From Burkholderiales bacterium (GTDB lineage Bacteria; Pseudomonadota; Gammaproteobacteria; Burkholderiales; Burkholderiaceae_C): a stretch of DNA of 42,272 nucleotides. Both the position numbers and the translations under genes were made by a program. The number at the start of each line of letters is the position of its first letter. Position 1 is the stretch's first letter. The DNA lies in contig JAABRA010000065.1 in assembly GCA_011391155.1 (NCBI GenBank), positions 1-42,272 on the forward strand, given 5' to 3'. This document shows positions 10,301 to 18,738 of this stretch, piece by piece. The notes beneath the pieces were generated by a model that saw only the letters and a program-made list of their open reading frames with translations, did not search any database and had not been told where the DNA came from.

Positions 10301-13300
10301 AGGCGGACGAATGGTCGCGCCGCATGACGATGCAGTTGACCGAGTGGTCCATGGAGCTGCATCAACCCGTGCCCGCAGAGGCCGAAGCTCTGGCGCACTC
10401 TCTGGCCGGGAGTTCCGCAACGGTCGGCTTCCTGTCACTCTCGGAAATGGCGAGAGCTCTGGAGCATGCATTGCAGCGCTTGCACGATCAGCAGGTGGGT
10501 ACCGCGTTGCAGGGGCGCGTCTTCAGGGAAGCTGCCGAGGACATCCGGCGTCTGTTGCACCAGTTCGCCGCCGGCTTCCTGAAAGACCCCAACCCGACAC
10601 TCCTGATCGAGCTGAAATCGATTGAATTCAACGATGAAGTCGCGCTCTCTGAGGACGGCGAGGCTGTCAGCGAGGCAGCTCAGGGGCAGGTCGAGTCGGC
10701 CGCGCTTGAGGATGAGGGGGCGATGGCGGATGAACCGGCTGAGTTGATGGCGGAGTTCTCGCTGGATGCGGTGGAGCCGCCTGCGGAAGTCGAGGAGCCT
10801 GCGCTGGAGATCGCGGTGGAGCCTGCGCTTGCGTCCCCCGATCCGGAGGGTCCTTCGGCCGCCGAAACCGTGGTGGCACCGCTGTCTGTGCTGGACGCCG
10901 AACAGGCGGGCGCGCAGGCCGCGCCTTTGGTCACACCGCTCGTGACGCCGCTGACGGCGATTCCTGTGGCAGAACGGTTTGCACAGCGTGCATTTGCGGG
11001 GCAGGACGCAGAATCGGATGACATTGATCTGGTCGATGTCCTGGATCCAGACCTGTTCCCGATCTTTGAGGACGAAGCCAGCGAATTGCTCCCGCAACTG
11101 GGAGGGGCACTGAGGCAATGGGGGGCCAGGCCTGACAACACCACCGCCCGCGGCGAGGTGCTTCGGGCCCTGCATACGCTCAAGGGCAGTTCGCGTCTGG
11201 CTGGAGCCCTGCAACTCGGCGAGATGGCGCACCGGATGGAATCCGAAATCGAAAGCATTGGATCGGGTCCTGTGCAGAGCGCGGAAATTGCGCCGCTGCT
11301 GGCTCGTCTTGATGCGCTCGAAGGCAAGTTCGAGGCATTGCGCAAGATCAATCTGCAAGCCCTTGTGCCCGAGGCGTCAGAACCGCCGGTTTCAGCGTCG
11401 GTTCTGGATGAGCCGGTTGCCGCGCCAGAGTCCTGGGCTACAGCACCCGAGCCGGGCGCGCGCGCGCCCATCGCCCAGCCATCACCCATGCTGGTGGCGC
11501 AGGTGAGGGCAGCAGCCAACCAGGCGGTTCGGGTTCGCTCGCAACTGCTGGACCGACTGGTCAATCAGGCTGGCGAGGTCATGATCACCCGTTCGCGCCT
11601 GGAAGCCGAGATGGGACAACTGCGGGGATCCTTGCAGGATCTTTCCGGCAACCTGGATCGTCTTCGCAATCAACTGCGTGACATCGAGTTGCAGGCGGAA
11701 AGCCAGATGCAGTCCCGCATGGCCCAGGCCAAGGACTCCCAACAAAACTTCGATCCCCTGGAGTTCGACCGTTTCACCCGGGTCCAGGAACTGACCCGGA
11801 TGATGGCCGAGTCCGTAAACGACGTGGCCACGGTGCAGCGCAATCTGCAGCGCACCGTGGAGGCAACTGAGGACGATCTGGTTGCGCAGGCGCGGCAGAC
11901 CCGGGCGTTGCAGCAAGACCTGCTGCGCACACGCATGATGGAATTCGAGGGTATTTCCGAGCGCTTGTACCGTGTCGTGCGCCAGGCGTCCAAAGACACC
12001 GGCAAACAGGTCAAGCTTGACATCACCGGTGGATCGATCGAAATGGACCGTGGTGTGCTGGACCGGATGACCGCGGCGTTTGAACATCTGCTCCGAAATT
12101 GCGTGGTGCACGGCATTGAGGACCCTGCCGCGCGTGTGGCGGCTCAAAAGGAGCCGACGGGCACCATCACGATTGATCTTCAGCAGGCCGGCAACGATGT
12201 ATCCGTGACCTTCCGGGACGATGGCGCCGGTCTGGACTTGCACCGCATTCTCGAAAAGGCCCGGCACCATGGACTGGTATCCACCGATCAGGCGCTGACC
12301 GACGATGAGGCGGCAAACCTGATTTTCATGCCAGGTTTCACGACGGCGGCCGAGGTGACGGAATTGGCCGGGCGCGGCATCGGCATGGACGTTGTGCGTT
12401 CGGAGGTCCAGGCACTCGGCGGAAGGATCGAAACCGAGACCCAGGCCGGCCTGGGGACCAGCTTCAAACTGGTGTTGCCACTAACCACTGCCGTCACCCA
12501 GGTTGTCGTGATGCGCTCAGGAACAATATCCTTGGGCGTTCCCGCCAACCTGGTGGAACTGGTTCGTCGTGTCACGGCCCGGGAGCTGGAGCAGGCCTAC
12601 AGCACGGGCGTTCTGGACTTTGCCGGAGAATCCCTGCCTTTCTTCTGGTCGGGCGCATTGCTGCAGTCCTCGCCGCGCAGTATCGAGCCTGCTGCCAAGA
12701 CCATGCCGGTGGTTGTTTTCCGGAGTGCCTCGCAACGGGTTGCCGTGCACCTGGACGAAATTCTGGGCAACCAGGAAGCCGTGGTCAAGAACCTGGGCCC
12801 GCAGTTGTCTCGCCTGCCGGGCCTTGCCGGGATGACCGTGCTCGCGTCAGGCGCGGTGATCCTGATCTACAACCCGGTGGCGCTGGCCACCGTCTACGGC
12901 GATCAGGCTCGTCAGTTCAGCGCTGCGCAGGCAGACCTTGAGACGCTTGAGGCGCCGACCGGGGTTGCGGGAACCCCGGCACGAGTGCTTCCGGCCGCGG
13001 TCCCCCAGGTGCCGCTGATTCTGGTGGTTGACGACTCGATTACCGTCCGCCGGGTGACCCAGCGCCTGCTGCAGCGCGAGGGCTATCGTGTCGCGCTGGC
13101 CGCCGATGGTCTGCAGGCACTGGAACGCCTTCAGGAGGAGCGCCCGGTCGTGGTCCTGTCCGACATCGAGATGCCGCGCATGGACGGGTTTGACCTGGCC
13201 CGCAACATCCGTGGAGACGCCCGGTTGAAGGACCTGCCGATCGTGATGATTACCTCACGCATCGCAGAGAAACACCGTGAGCATGCACAGTCCCTCGGCG

Positions 13301-13386
13301 TGAATCATTACCTCGGCAAGCCCTACTCGGAAGAGGAACTGCTCAGTCTGGTGCGGCATTACGTGGAAGCGCCCGCCACCGCCTGA
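7369..13386 (+). CDS. chpA: ChpA/PilL, multi-Hpt hybrid CheA-type histidine kinase (2005 aa)
   Basis: The central kinase of the pil chemosensory system. From the N-terminus: a degenerate Hpt-like bundle (His71 in QQMHQAVGAL), a second degenerate bundle around 470-560, then three canonical Hpt domains with phospho-histidines at about H736 (FHTLKGSSR), H1010 (AHSLAGSS) and H1269 (LHTLKGSSR). These are joined by long acidic Ala/Pro/Glu linkers. The dimerisation helices (VNQAGEVMITRSRLEAE) follow, then the ATPase with N box (LRNCVVHGIED, N1577), FRDDGAGLD and GRGIGMDVV. A CheW-like domain and a C-terminal receiver with phospho-acceptor Asp1932 (VLSDIEMPRMDG) end the protein. I prefer the ATG at 7369, which has GGAG upstream; an in-frame GTG at 7357 is possible. 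The gene ends just before a strong terminator. Confidence 0.95.
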   Translation: MQIDEAAGVISPIAGVTDLGPLAWVLDELRKSLDVANKSLKRFVRDTEAARGTDSGSVDASQLRMARQQMHQAVGALEMVGLTAPAHMLRAMESAVQRFLERPEKCNEASAAVLERASFALLEYLDVTMAGAQHSAVGLFPQYRDAQLLAGSDRIHPADLWSLEWRWIRPERTALEHRATAAEMGDRASMDHAVLRVMQKGDRKAAAELRDLSLSVAEADPHGHSEIFWLICAAYFEAIASDLLPVDLYVKRVASQVLMHFASFVRGERHVSERLARDMLFFCAQSLPVDPQDTPCLAAIRKAYGLNRFAPVDYEVRGYGRYDPAVIAQARKRIDAVKEAWSALAGGDINRLKNVVDQFSLVADSVLKLHPRGERLAEGLKRAAELTARSGKPPGAEVALEVATSVLYLEAALADREQDDGELSMRTNRLAERLEKVCGGGTAEPLEHWMEELYRRVSDRQTMGTVVGELRVTLSEAEKALDQFFRDPSSKSHLNAVPGLLSQMRGVLSVIGLDQASQAVMRMRENVEAMLVTDVDVELVRGAGTFDTLGNNLGALSFLIDMLNYQPALAKKLFVFDAALGELRPVMGRSSAAPEDGESEGALDASPSLLPDLDVPHDALVSATAGAADGSAPGRDWTLDFELPGAIPDEVRALAREEAGTLPELAQATGGGASSHPSTQATESQIEVTEFDEDDLQDIFLEEANEVIQNGLAALDALALDAHDLTQQTILRRAFHTLKGSSRMVGLMEFGEAAWSLEQLLNAWLSEQKPANAELCSLSREALGAFQQWVDDIARGHAGHWKAGIFQMAADALRKDNTRLALVLPEALVASPLAQERSTGPADQIEAEPEAGSTEIMEMEPFVDEPVVVNEALLDEFDFAIPDEQRPEAGVEAPALAEPMEIAAIDLDSLAAFSDQQPLAQETSADEGVAPEAAEAPSVEGDGRETLPDHTLDLEEDQIKVIGSLRIGIPLYNVFLNEADEWSRRMTMQLTEWSMELHQPVPAEAEALAHSLAGSSATVGFLSLSEMARALEHALQRLHDQQVGTALQGRVFREAAEDIRRLLHQFAAGFLKDPNPTLLIELKSIEFNDEVALSEDGEAVSEAAQGQVESAALEDEGAMADEPAELMAEFSLDAVEPPAEVEEPALEIAVEPALASPDPEGPSAAETVVAPLSVLDAEQAGAQAAPLVTPLVTPLTAIPVAERFAQRAFAGQDAESDDIDLVDVLDPDLFPIFEDEASELLPQLGGALRQWGARPDNTTARGEVLRALHTLKGSSRLAGALQLGEMAHRMESEIESIGSGPVQSAEIAPLLARLDALEGKFEALRKINLQALVPEASEPPVSASVLDEPVAAPESWATAPEPGARAPIAQPSPMLVAQVRAAANQAVRVRSQLLDRLVNQAGEVMITRSRLEAEMGQLRGSLQDLSGNLDRLRNQLRDIELQAESQMQSRMAQAKDSQQNFDPLEFDRFTRVQELTRMMAESVNDVATVQRNLQRTVEATEDDLVAQARQTRALQQDLLRTRMMEFEGISERLYRVVRQASKDTGKQVKLDITGGSIEMDRGVLDRMTAAFEHLLRNCVVHGIEDPAARVAAQKEPTGTITIDLQQAGNDVSVTFRDDGAGLDLHRILEKARHHGLVSTDQALTDDEAANLIFMPGFTTAAEVTELAGRGIGMDVVRSEVQALGGRIETETQAGLGTSFKLVLPLTTAVTQVVVMRSGTISLGVPANLVELVRRVTARELEQAYSTGVLDFAGESLPFFWSGALLQSSPRSIEPAAKTMPVVVFRSASQRVAVHLDEILGNQEAVVKNLGPQLSRLPGLAGMTVLASGAVILIYNPVALATVYGDQARQFSAAQADLETLEAPTGVAGTPARVLPAAVPQVPLILVVDDSITVRRVTQRLLQREGYRVALAADGLQALERLQEERPVVVLSDIEMPRMDGFDLARNIRGDARLKDLPIVMITSRIAEKHREHAQSLGVNHYLGKPYSEEELLSLVRHYVEAPATA

Positions 13387-13414
13387 CCCGACGGCCGGCG
13401 CCAACCGGACTTCG

Positions 13415-13445
13415 AAAACGACCGGCCTAACGCCGGTCGTTTTTC
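13415..13445. terminator. Bidirectional rho-independent terminator between chpA and phr
   Basis: AAAACGACCGGC (13415-13426) pairs perfectly with GCCGGTCGTTTT (13432-13443) around a five-base loop. The A and T runs make it a terminator in both directions, ending the pil operon on the plus strand and phr on the minus strand. The phr stop codon (13427-13429) lies in the loop, so part of the phr coding sequence forms one arm. Confidence 0.9.
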
Positions 13446-14908
13446 TTGACCACGGCGTATCGATGCAGGGTTTTTTCGCGAGCCTGTGCGTGCGCGACCA
13501 GGGGTCGGGGGTAAATTTTCCCAAGCTCCACGCCTGCCGCCATCAAGTCGACCGGCGCCGCGTCCCAGGGTGCGTGTAACGCATGCGCCGGCAATCCCGA
13601 GAGCGCCGGAACATACCGGCGGATGAACTTGCCCTCGGCATCGAACTTCAGGCTCTGGCTGACCGGGTTGAAGATGCGGAAATAGGGTTGGGCATCGCAG
13701 CCGCTGGAACTGGACCATTGCCACCCCCCGTTGTTGGCGGCAAGGTCGAAATCGTTGAGTTTTTCGGCGAAGTAGCGTTCTCCCCAGCGCCAGTCGATAC
13801 CCAGATCCTTGACCAGAAAGCTGGCGACCACCATGCGCAGCCGGTTGTGCATATAGCCGGTGTGGTTGATCTGGGCCATGGCCGCATCGACAATGGGATA
13901 GCCGGTCTTCCCTTCGCACCAGGCGGTGAACAGGGTCTCGGCGTGTTTGCCATGTTCCCAGCGAATGGCGTCGTATTCCGGTTTGAAACTCCGCGTGGCC
14001 ACGTGCGGAAAGTTGGCCACCACCTGAAAATAGAAATCGCGCCAGATCAGCTCGCCCAGCCAGGTGGCCGCACCCGGGCTGCCCTCCAGCGTCAACCGAT
14101 GGGCCACGGCAACCAGGTGCCGGATGGAGATCGTGCCAAACCGAAGATGAACACTGAGGTAGCTGGGGCCCTTGGTGCCTGGAAAATCCCGGGTTTCGTG
14201 GTAACGGTCGATCCGGGCCATGAAGTCGGCGAAGAGTTGCCTCGCACCGGCTGCGCCGGTCGGTATCCGCAACTCTGACAGATTGGTGGGCTTAAATCCG
14301 ATGTCGCCGAGCGCGGGGACGGGGTTACGGTGTTCTGCAGGTCTTGGGGCCAGCGTGGATGCATGGTCCGCCACGGCGTGAGCCCGGGTGTCGTCGCTGT
14401 CGAGTTTCTTCAGCCATGCGTTCTTGTAAGGGGTGAAGACACCGTAGGGCTTGCCAAGCTGGGTCAGTATTTCTTCGCGTTCGAAGATGACATGGTCCTT
14501 GCAGCTGTGCAGCGCGACCCCGCCATTGGCCAGTGCCCCGCGCACGGCGGCGTCCCGGGCGATGGCCTGGGGCTCGTAGTCGTGGCTGGCAAATACCGCC
14601 TGCACGCCCAGCTTGCGGGCCAGATGGGGTATTTCATGTCCGGCGGCCCCATGCAGCACGATCAAGCCGGCGTCAGCGCGGCCGGCCAGGCCACGCAGGG
14701 CCGCGTCCAGTTCAACCAGCGACTCCCGGATGAACTCGACACGCCGGTCGGCACGGGGCAGGGAATCGAGAATGTCGCGGTCGAACATAAACACGCAATG
14801 CACCTGCAGACAATGCTTCAGGGCGTGATGAAGCGCCGCGTTGTCTTCCACGCGCAGATCCCTGCGGAACCACATCAGGCCAGTGTGGAAAGGCTTGGCA
14901 TTGTTCAC
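13427..14908 (-). CDS. phr: Deoxyribodipyrimidine photolyase, class I
   Basis: This light-driven enzyme splits cyclobutane pyrimidine dimers with reduced FAD. The 493-residue product has the opening GLMWFRRDLRVEDNAALHHA, the antenna/Rossmann half to about residue 200, and the helical FAD domain with FPGTKGPSYLSVHLRFGTIS, GELIWRDFYFQ, TGYPIVDAAM and MHNRLRMVVASFLVKDLGIDW. The DNA-site segment FDLAANNGGWQWSSSSGCDAQPYFRIFNP closes it. I chose the GTG at 14908 because an AAGGAA site lies eight bases upstream; the Met of MWFRR (14875) has no such site and would cut the first strand. The frame is open far upstream, but that part is the antisense of yqgE. Its start is only 15 bp from the divergent yqgE start. 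Confidence 0.95.
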   Translation of the reverse strand: MNNAKPFHTGLMWFRRDLRVEDNAALHHALKHCLQVHCVFMFDRDILDSLPRADRRVEFIRESLVELDAALRGLAGRADAGLIVLHGAAGHEIPHLARKLGVQAVFASHDYEPQAIARDAAVRGALANGGVALHSCKDHVIFEREEILTQLGKPYGVFTPYKNAWLKKLDSDDTRAHAVADHASTLAPRPAEHRNPVPALGDIGFKPTNLSELRIPTGAAGARQLFADFMARIDRYHETRDFPGTKGPSYLSVHLRFGTISIRHLVAVAHRLTLEGSPGAATWLGELIWRDFYFQVVANFPHVATRSFKPEYDAIRWEHGKHAETLFTAWCEGKTGYPIVDAAMAQINHTGYMHNRLRMVVASFLVKDLGIDWRWGERYFAEKLNDFDLAANNGGWQWSSSSGCDAQPYFRIFNPVSQSLKFDAEGKFIRRYVPALSGLPAHALHAPWDAAPVDLMAAGVELGKIYPRPLVAHAQAREKTLHRYAVVKKNDRR

Positions 14909-14923
14909 CGCTAAAATTCCTTC

Positions 14924-15523
14924 ATGGCCGCTGATTCTGCTCCGATCAATCTGACGCATCACTTCCTGATTGCCATGCCCGGGTTGGAGGATGAGACCTT
15001 TGGCAGGAGCGTGGTGTACCTGTGTGAACATAACCCACAGGGCGCGCTGGGGCTGATCATCAACAAGCCCAGCGAGCTTAGCCTCAAACGCCTGTTCGAC
15101 AAAGTCGATCTTCCCCTGCATCGGCCCGATCTGGCTGCGGCACGGGTATTTCAGGGTGGACCGCTGCAGACGGAGCGCGGTTTTGTCCTTCATGATCCCA
15201 TGATGAGCCTCGGCGAGCAGGCGGACGAGGCAACGTATGCCTCGACCTTGCTCATCCCCGGCGGACTGGAGATGACCACCTCCCGGGACGTTCTGGAAGC
15301 GCTGTCCACCGGCTTCGGTCCGCGCCGGGTACTGGTGTCCCTTGGCTACTCCGCCTGGGGCGAGGGCCAGCTCGAATCGGAACTGGGCGAGAACACCTGG
15401 CTGACCGTCGAAGCCGATCTGGATGTCATTTTCGAGACACCAGCCGAGCAGCGCTATGACCGGGCGCTGGGCCTGTTGGGCCTGCAAGCCTGGATGTTGT
15501 CGCCGGATGTGGGGCATGCATGA
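14924..15523 (+). CDS. yqgE: YqgE/AlgH family protein (UPF0301, DUF179)
   Basis: A 199-residue protein of a conserved family of uncertain biochemical function, called AlgH in Pseudomonas. The N-terminus NLTHHFLIAMPGLEDETFGRSVVYLCEHN is diagnostic, as are GALGLIINKP, the VFQGGPLQTERGFVLHD segment and the GYSAWGEGQLESELGENTWL block. It overlaps ruvX by four bases (ATGA) and heads the ruvX-pyrR-pyrB-pyrC' operon, a common arrangement in proteobacteria. No good ribosome-binding site is visible before the ATG. The start codons of yqgE and phr are separated by only 15 bp, so the promoter must lie within phr. Confidence 0.95.
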   Translation: MAADSAPINLTHHFLIAMPGLEDETFGRSVVYLCEHNPQGALGLIINKPSELSLKRLFDKVDLPLHRPDLAAARVFQGGPLQTERGFVLHDPMMSLGEQADEATYASTLLIPGGLEMTTSRDVLEALSTGFGPRRVLVSLGYSAWGEGQLESELGENTWLTVEADLDVIFETPAEQRYDRALGLLGLQAWMLSPDVGHA

Positions 15524-15933
15524 GCACCCTGGCGCCGGATGTGCCCGCTCATCTTCAAACTTTTCTGGCACTGGATTTCGGACTCAAGCGCACCGGCGTG
15601 GCCGTGGGAAACCGTCTGACGCGTGGCGCCACGCCCCAAAGCACGATCAAGGCTGAGGGTGACGCGCGCTTCGCTCAGATCACCGCACGCATCAGGGAAT
15701 GGCAGCCCGACGCGCTGGTGGTCGGCATTCCGTTTCACCCGGACGGTGCGTCGCACGACAACACGCGCCAGGCCCAGCGCTTTTCACGCCAGCTGCAGGG
15801 GCGTTTCAAACTGCCGGTGTTTGAGGTCGACGAGCGCTACAGCACCACCGAGGCACTGCAGCATGGCGCGCCTGACGCCGATGCCGCGGCCGCCTGCATT
15901 ATTCTTGAACAGTTTCTGAGGAGCATTCCATGA
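15520..15933 (+). CDS. ruvX: Holliday junction resolvase-like protein RuvX/YqgF
   Basis: A 137-residue RNase H-like nuclease of the YqgF family, implicated in Holliday-junction resolution and in 16S/23S pre-rRNA 5' end processing. The catalytic acidic residues sit in the expected places: FLALDFGLKRTGVAVG, VVGIPFHPDG, VFEVDERYSTTEA and DADAAAACIILEQFL. The start overlaps the yqgE stop (ATGA), and its own stop overlaps the pyrR start (ATGA), so translation is probably coupled across the three genes. The 12-residue N-terminal lead before the first strand is a little longer than in E. coli. Confidence 0.94.
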   Translation: MSTLAPDVPAHLQTFLALDFGLKRTGVAVGNRLTRGATPQSTIKAEGDARFAQITARIREWQPDALVVGIPFHPDGASHDNTRQAQRFSRQLQGRFKLPVFEVDERYSTTEALQHGAPDADAAAACIILEQFLRSIP

Positions 15934-16463
15934 GTACGTCTAGCGAGGATCCCAGGCAGCCGGGCGCGGGCGCCTTGTTTCTGGATGCCGAAGCCTTGTA
16001 CCTTGAACTGCTGCGCAGCGCGCGCGGCCTGTGCACGGTGCAGACGCGTCTGGTTGGCATCACCTCGGGCGGCGCGTGGCTGGCCGAGCGACTGCACAGG
16101 GATCTTCAGTTGCCGGGCGAGGCCGGGGCGATCTCATCGGCCATGCACCGCGATGATTTCGCGAAGCGCGGGCTTTCGGCCGGTGGACAGACGGTGCTGC
16201 CTTTTGAGGTCAACGGGGCCGAAGTGGTCTTGCTTGACGATGTGCTCTACACCGGCCGGACCATCCGCGCCGTGATCAACGAGCTGTTTGACTATGGTCG
16301 CCCAGCGAGCGTCAGGCTGGTGGTTCTGGTCGACCGCGGCGGACGCGAGCTTCCCATCCAGGCCGACCTCGCTGTGGCGCGCGTCACCCTGCCATCCACC
16401 CAGACCCTTGCGCTGGCCCGGAATGCGGCGGGCGCGTTCAGCTTTCATGTGGAGGCCCGCTGA
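15930..16463 (+). CDS. pyrR: PyrR, pyrimidine regulator / uracil phosphoribosyltransferase-like
   Basis: A 177-residue type I phosphoribosyltransferase. The PRPP loop is [16 protein letters not shown], followed by [16 protein letters not shown], both characteristic of PyrR. In Gram-positives PyrR controls pyr mRNA attenuation by binding RNA; in proteobacteria its regulatory role is less clear and it may act through UPRTase activity. It lies four bases into ruvX and two bases ahead of pyrB. I saw no obvious anti-terminator structure before pyrB, because the genes are virtually contiguous. Confidence 0.92.
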   Translation: MSTSSEDPRQPGAGALFLDAEALYLELLRSARGLCTVQTRLVGITSGGAWLAERLHRDLQLPGEAGAISSAMHRDDFAKRGLSAGGQTVLPFEVNGAEVVLLDDVLYTGRTIRAVINELFDYGRPASVRLVVLVDRGGRELPIQADLAVARVTLPSTQTLALARNAAGAFSFHVEAR

Positions 16464-16465
16464 AC

Positions 16466-17428
16466 ATGCTCTACAAACGCAACCCCCAGCTGAACCGGCA
16501 TGGCGAACTGGTTCACCTGCTGTCCACCGAGGGCCTGTCACGGGAGATCCTGACGCAGATCCTGGACATTGCAGGCAACTTCGTCAGCGTCAGCGACCGG
16601 GAGGTGAAGAAGGTGCCGCTGCTGCGTGGCAAGAGCGTCTTCAACCTGTTCTTCGAGAACTCCACCCGCACCCGGACCACCTTCGAGATCGCCGCCACGC
16701 GGCTGTCGGCGGATGTGATCAACCTGGATATATCGCGGTCCTCGGCGTCCAAGGGGGAGTCGCTGCTCGACACCATCGCCAACCTCAGCGCGATGGCCGC
16801 CGACATCTTCGTTGTGCGGCACAGTGAATCCGGTGCGCCCTACCTGATCGCGCAGCATGTGGCGCCGCATGTACACGTCATCAATGCCGGCGATGGCCGA
16901 CACGCCCATCCCACCCAGGGCCTGCTGGACATGTACACCATCCGGCACTACAAAGAAGATTTTTCCAGCCTCACGGTCGCCATCGTGGGGGACGTGCTGC
17001 ATTCGCGCGTGGCGCGCTCGGACATTCACGCGCTCACCACGCTGGGCTGCGCCGAGGTCCGGGTGGTCGGCCCCAAGACCCTGGTGCCGGGTGACATGGC
17101 GCAGATGGGGGTGCGGGTGTGCCACACGCTGGAGGAAGGCATCCGGGACTGTGATGTGGTCATCATGCTGCGACTGCAGAATGAACGCATGAGCGGCGCG
17201 CTGCTGCCGTCGAGCCAGGAGTTCTTCAAGAGCTTTGGGCTCACACCCGAGAAGCTGCGGCTGGCCCGGCCGGACGCCATCGTGATGCATCCGGGCCCGA
17301 TCAACCGGGGGGTGGAAATCGACTCGGCGGTGGTGGACGGCCGCCAGAGCGTGATCCTCCCGCAGGTCACCTTTGGCATTGCGGTGCGCATGGCCGTGAT
17401 GTCGATCGTTGCAGGAAACGAAGCATGA
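16466..17428 (+). CDS. pyrB: Aspartate carbamoyltransferase catalytic subunit
   Basis: PyrB makes carbamoyl aspartate from carbamoyl phosphate and aspartate, the first committed step of UMP synthesis. The 320-residue product has the carbamoyl-phosphate site [15 protein letters not shown], the [12 protein letters not shown] loop, RHSESGAPY, the [12 protein letters not shown] motif, HSRVARSDI and [12 protein letters not shown]. The family more often has HPTQALLD and SVSKGES, so both loops carry a small variant. It overlaps the downstream pyrC' by four bases. In Pseudomonas this pair forms a dodecameric complex of PyrB with inactive PyrC'; the same pairing is likely here. No pyrI regulatory chain gene is present. 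Confidence 0.96.
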   Translation: MLYKRNPQLNRHGELVHLLSTEGLSREILTQILDIAGNFVSVSDREVKKVPLLRGKSVFNLFFENSTRTRTTFEIAATRLSADVINLDISRSSASKGESLLDTIANLSAMAADIFVVRHSESGAPYLIAQHVAPHVHVINAGDGRHAHPTQGLLDMYTIRHYKEDFSSLTVAIVGDVLHSRVARSDIHALTTLGCAEVRVVGPKTLVPGDMAQMGVRVCHTLEEGIRDCDVVIMLRLQNERMSGALLPSSQEFFKSFGLTPEKLRLARPDAIVMHPGPINRGVEIDSAVVDGRQSVILPQVTFGIAVRMAVMSIVAGNEA

Positions 17429-18723
17429 AGATCCTCATCCAGAACGGCCGCGTCATCGATCCGGCCTCCAGTTTCGATCAAATCTGCGATGTCGCCGTAG
17501 CCGCCGGACGCATCGTTTCCATTGGGAACGTGGCGCCGGACTTTGCGCCGAACAAGGTGATTCAGGCTTCCGGATGCGTTGTCGCGCCGGGCCTGGTGGA
17601 CCTGGCGGTGCGCCTGCGGGAGCCCGGCCACGAGCACGAAGGCATGCTCGAGAGCGAACTGGCTGCGGCGGTGGCCGGCGGTGTCACCAGCCTGGTCTGC
17701 CCGCCGGATACCGACCCGGTGCTGGACGAGCCGGGGCTGGTGGAGATGCTGCGGATCCGGGCCGAAAAGCTGCACCAGTCCCGCGTTTTCCCGCTGGGTG
17801 CGCTGACGCGGGGCCTGGCCGGTGAAGTACTGACCGAGATGGTGCAGTTGACCGAGGCCGGCTGCGTGGGCTTCAGCCAGGCCGAGGTGCCACTGGTCAA
17901 TACGCAGGTGCTCCAACGCGCGATGCAGTACGCCAGCACCTTTGGCTACCCGGTGTGGCTGCGACCGCAGGAGCTGTATCTGGGGCGTGGCGTGGCGGCC
18001 AGCGGGCCACTGGCCACGCGCATGGGTCTGGCCGGGGTGCCGGTCGCGGCGGAAACCATCGCCCTGCACATCATTTTCGAGCTCATGAAATCGACGGGTG
18101 CACGGGTGCATCTGTGCCGCATCAGCAGTGCCGCGGGGCTGGACCTGGTGCGCCGCGCGAAGAACGAGGGGCTTGCCGTGACCTGCGACGTGAGCATCAA
18201 CTCGCTGCACCTCACGGAAAACGACATTGGCTATTTCGACAGCCGGGCCCGGCTCAACCCGCCATTGCGCCAGCAGCGCGACCGGGAAGCGCTGGGGCAG
18301 GCCCTGGCCGACGGAACGCTCGACGCCCTGGTCTCCGATCACACGCCGGTGGACGAAGACGCCAAGACCTTGCCGTTCGCCGAGGCCGAACCCGGCGCCA
18401 CCGGGCTGGAGTTGCTGCTCAGCCTGGCCCTCAAGTGGGGCGCGACCCCGGGTGTCGGGCTGAAGCGCGCGCTCGCGGTGCTGACCAGCGAGCCTGCGCG
18501 CATCCTGGGCGCATCGCCGGGGCACCTGCCGGCTGGTACGGGGCGGCTGCTGGAAGGCGCCAGCGCCGATGTGTGCGTCTTTGATCCCGCGGCCGAATGG
18601 GTGGTGGCGCCATCCGCATTGCGCAGCCAGGGCAAGCACACGCCGTTTTCGGGCTATGCGCTGCCGGGTCGTGTGCGCTGCACCCTGGTGGGAGGCCATC
18701 TGGCCTATGAAGCGGCGCACTGA
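17425..18723 (+). CDS. pyrX: PyrC', dihydroorotase-like protein lacking metal ligands
   Basis: A 432-residue amidohydrolase-fold protein of the type I dihydroorotase group. The fold signature is intact ([13 protein letters not shown], the GLVDL strand, the [12 protein letters not shown] loop). Where active enzymes have the H-x-H zinc pair after GxxD, this one reads [13 protein letters not shown], with Ala and Arg in place of both His. The carbamylated-lysine region is also not recognisable. It is therefore most likely the catalytically dead PyrC' that assembles with PyrB in Pseudomonas and relatives, and a separate active pyrC should exist elsewhere. The ATG overlaps the pyrB stop (ATGA), consistent with stoichiometric assembly. 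Confidence 0.9.
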   Translation: MKILIQNGRVIDPASSFDQICDVAVAAGRIVSIGNVAPDFAPNKVIQASGCVVAPGLVDLAVRLREPGHEHEGMLESELAAAVAGGVTSLVCPPDTDPVLDEPGLVEMLRIRAEKLHQSRVFPLGALTRGLAGEVLTEMVQLTEAGCVGFSQAEVPLVNTQVLQRAMQYASTFGYPVWLRPQELYLGRGVAASGPLATRMGLAGVPVAAETIALHIIFELMKSTGARVHLCRISSAAGLDLVRRAKNEGLAVTCDVSINSLHLTENDIGYFDSRARLNPPLRQQRDREALGQALADGTLDALVSDHTPVDEDAKTLPFAEAEPGATGLELLLSLALKWGATPGVGLKRALAVLTSEPARILGASPGHLPAGTGRLLEGASADVCVFDPAAEWVVAPSALRSQGKHTPFSGYALPGRVRCTLVGGHLAYEAAH

Positions 18724-18738
18724 GGGCTGTCGCCACCC

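Noticed and set aside
14909-15571. Upstream extension of the photolyase frame by 221 codons
   Set aside because: It is the antisense of yqgE; the GTG at 14908 has a good ribosome site and gives the family N-terminus.
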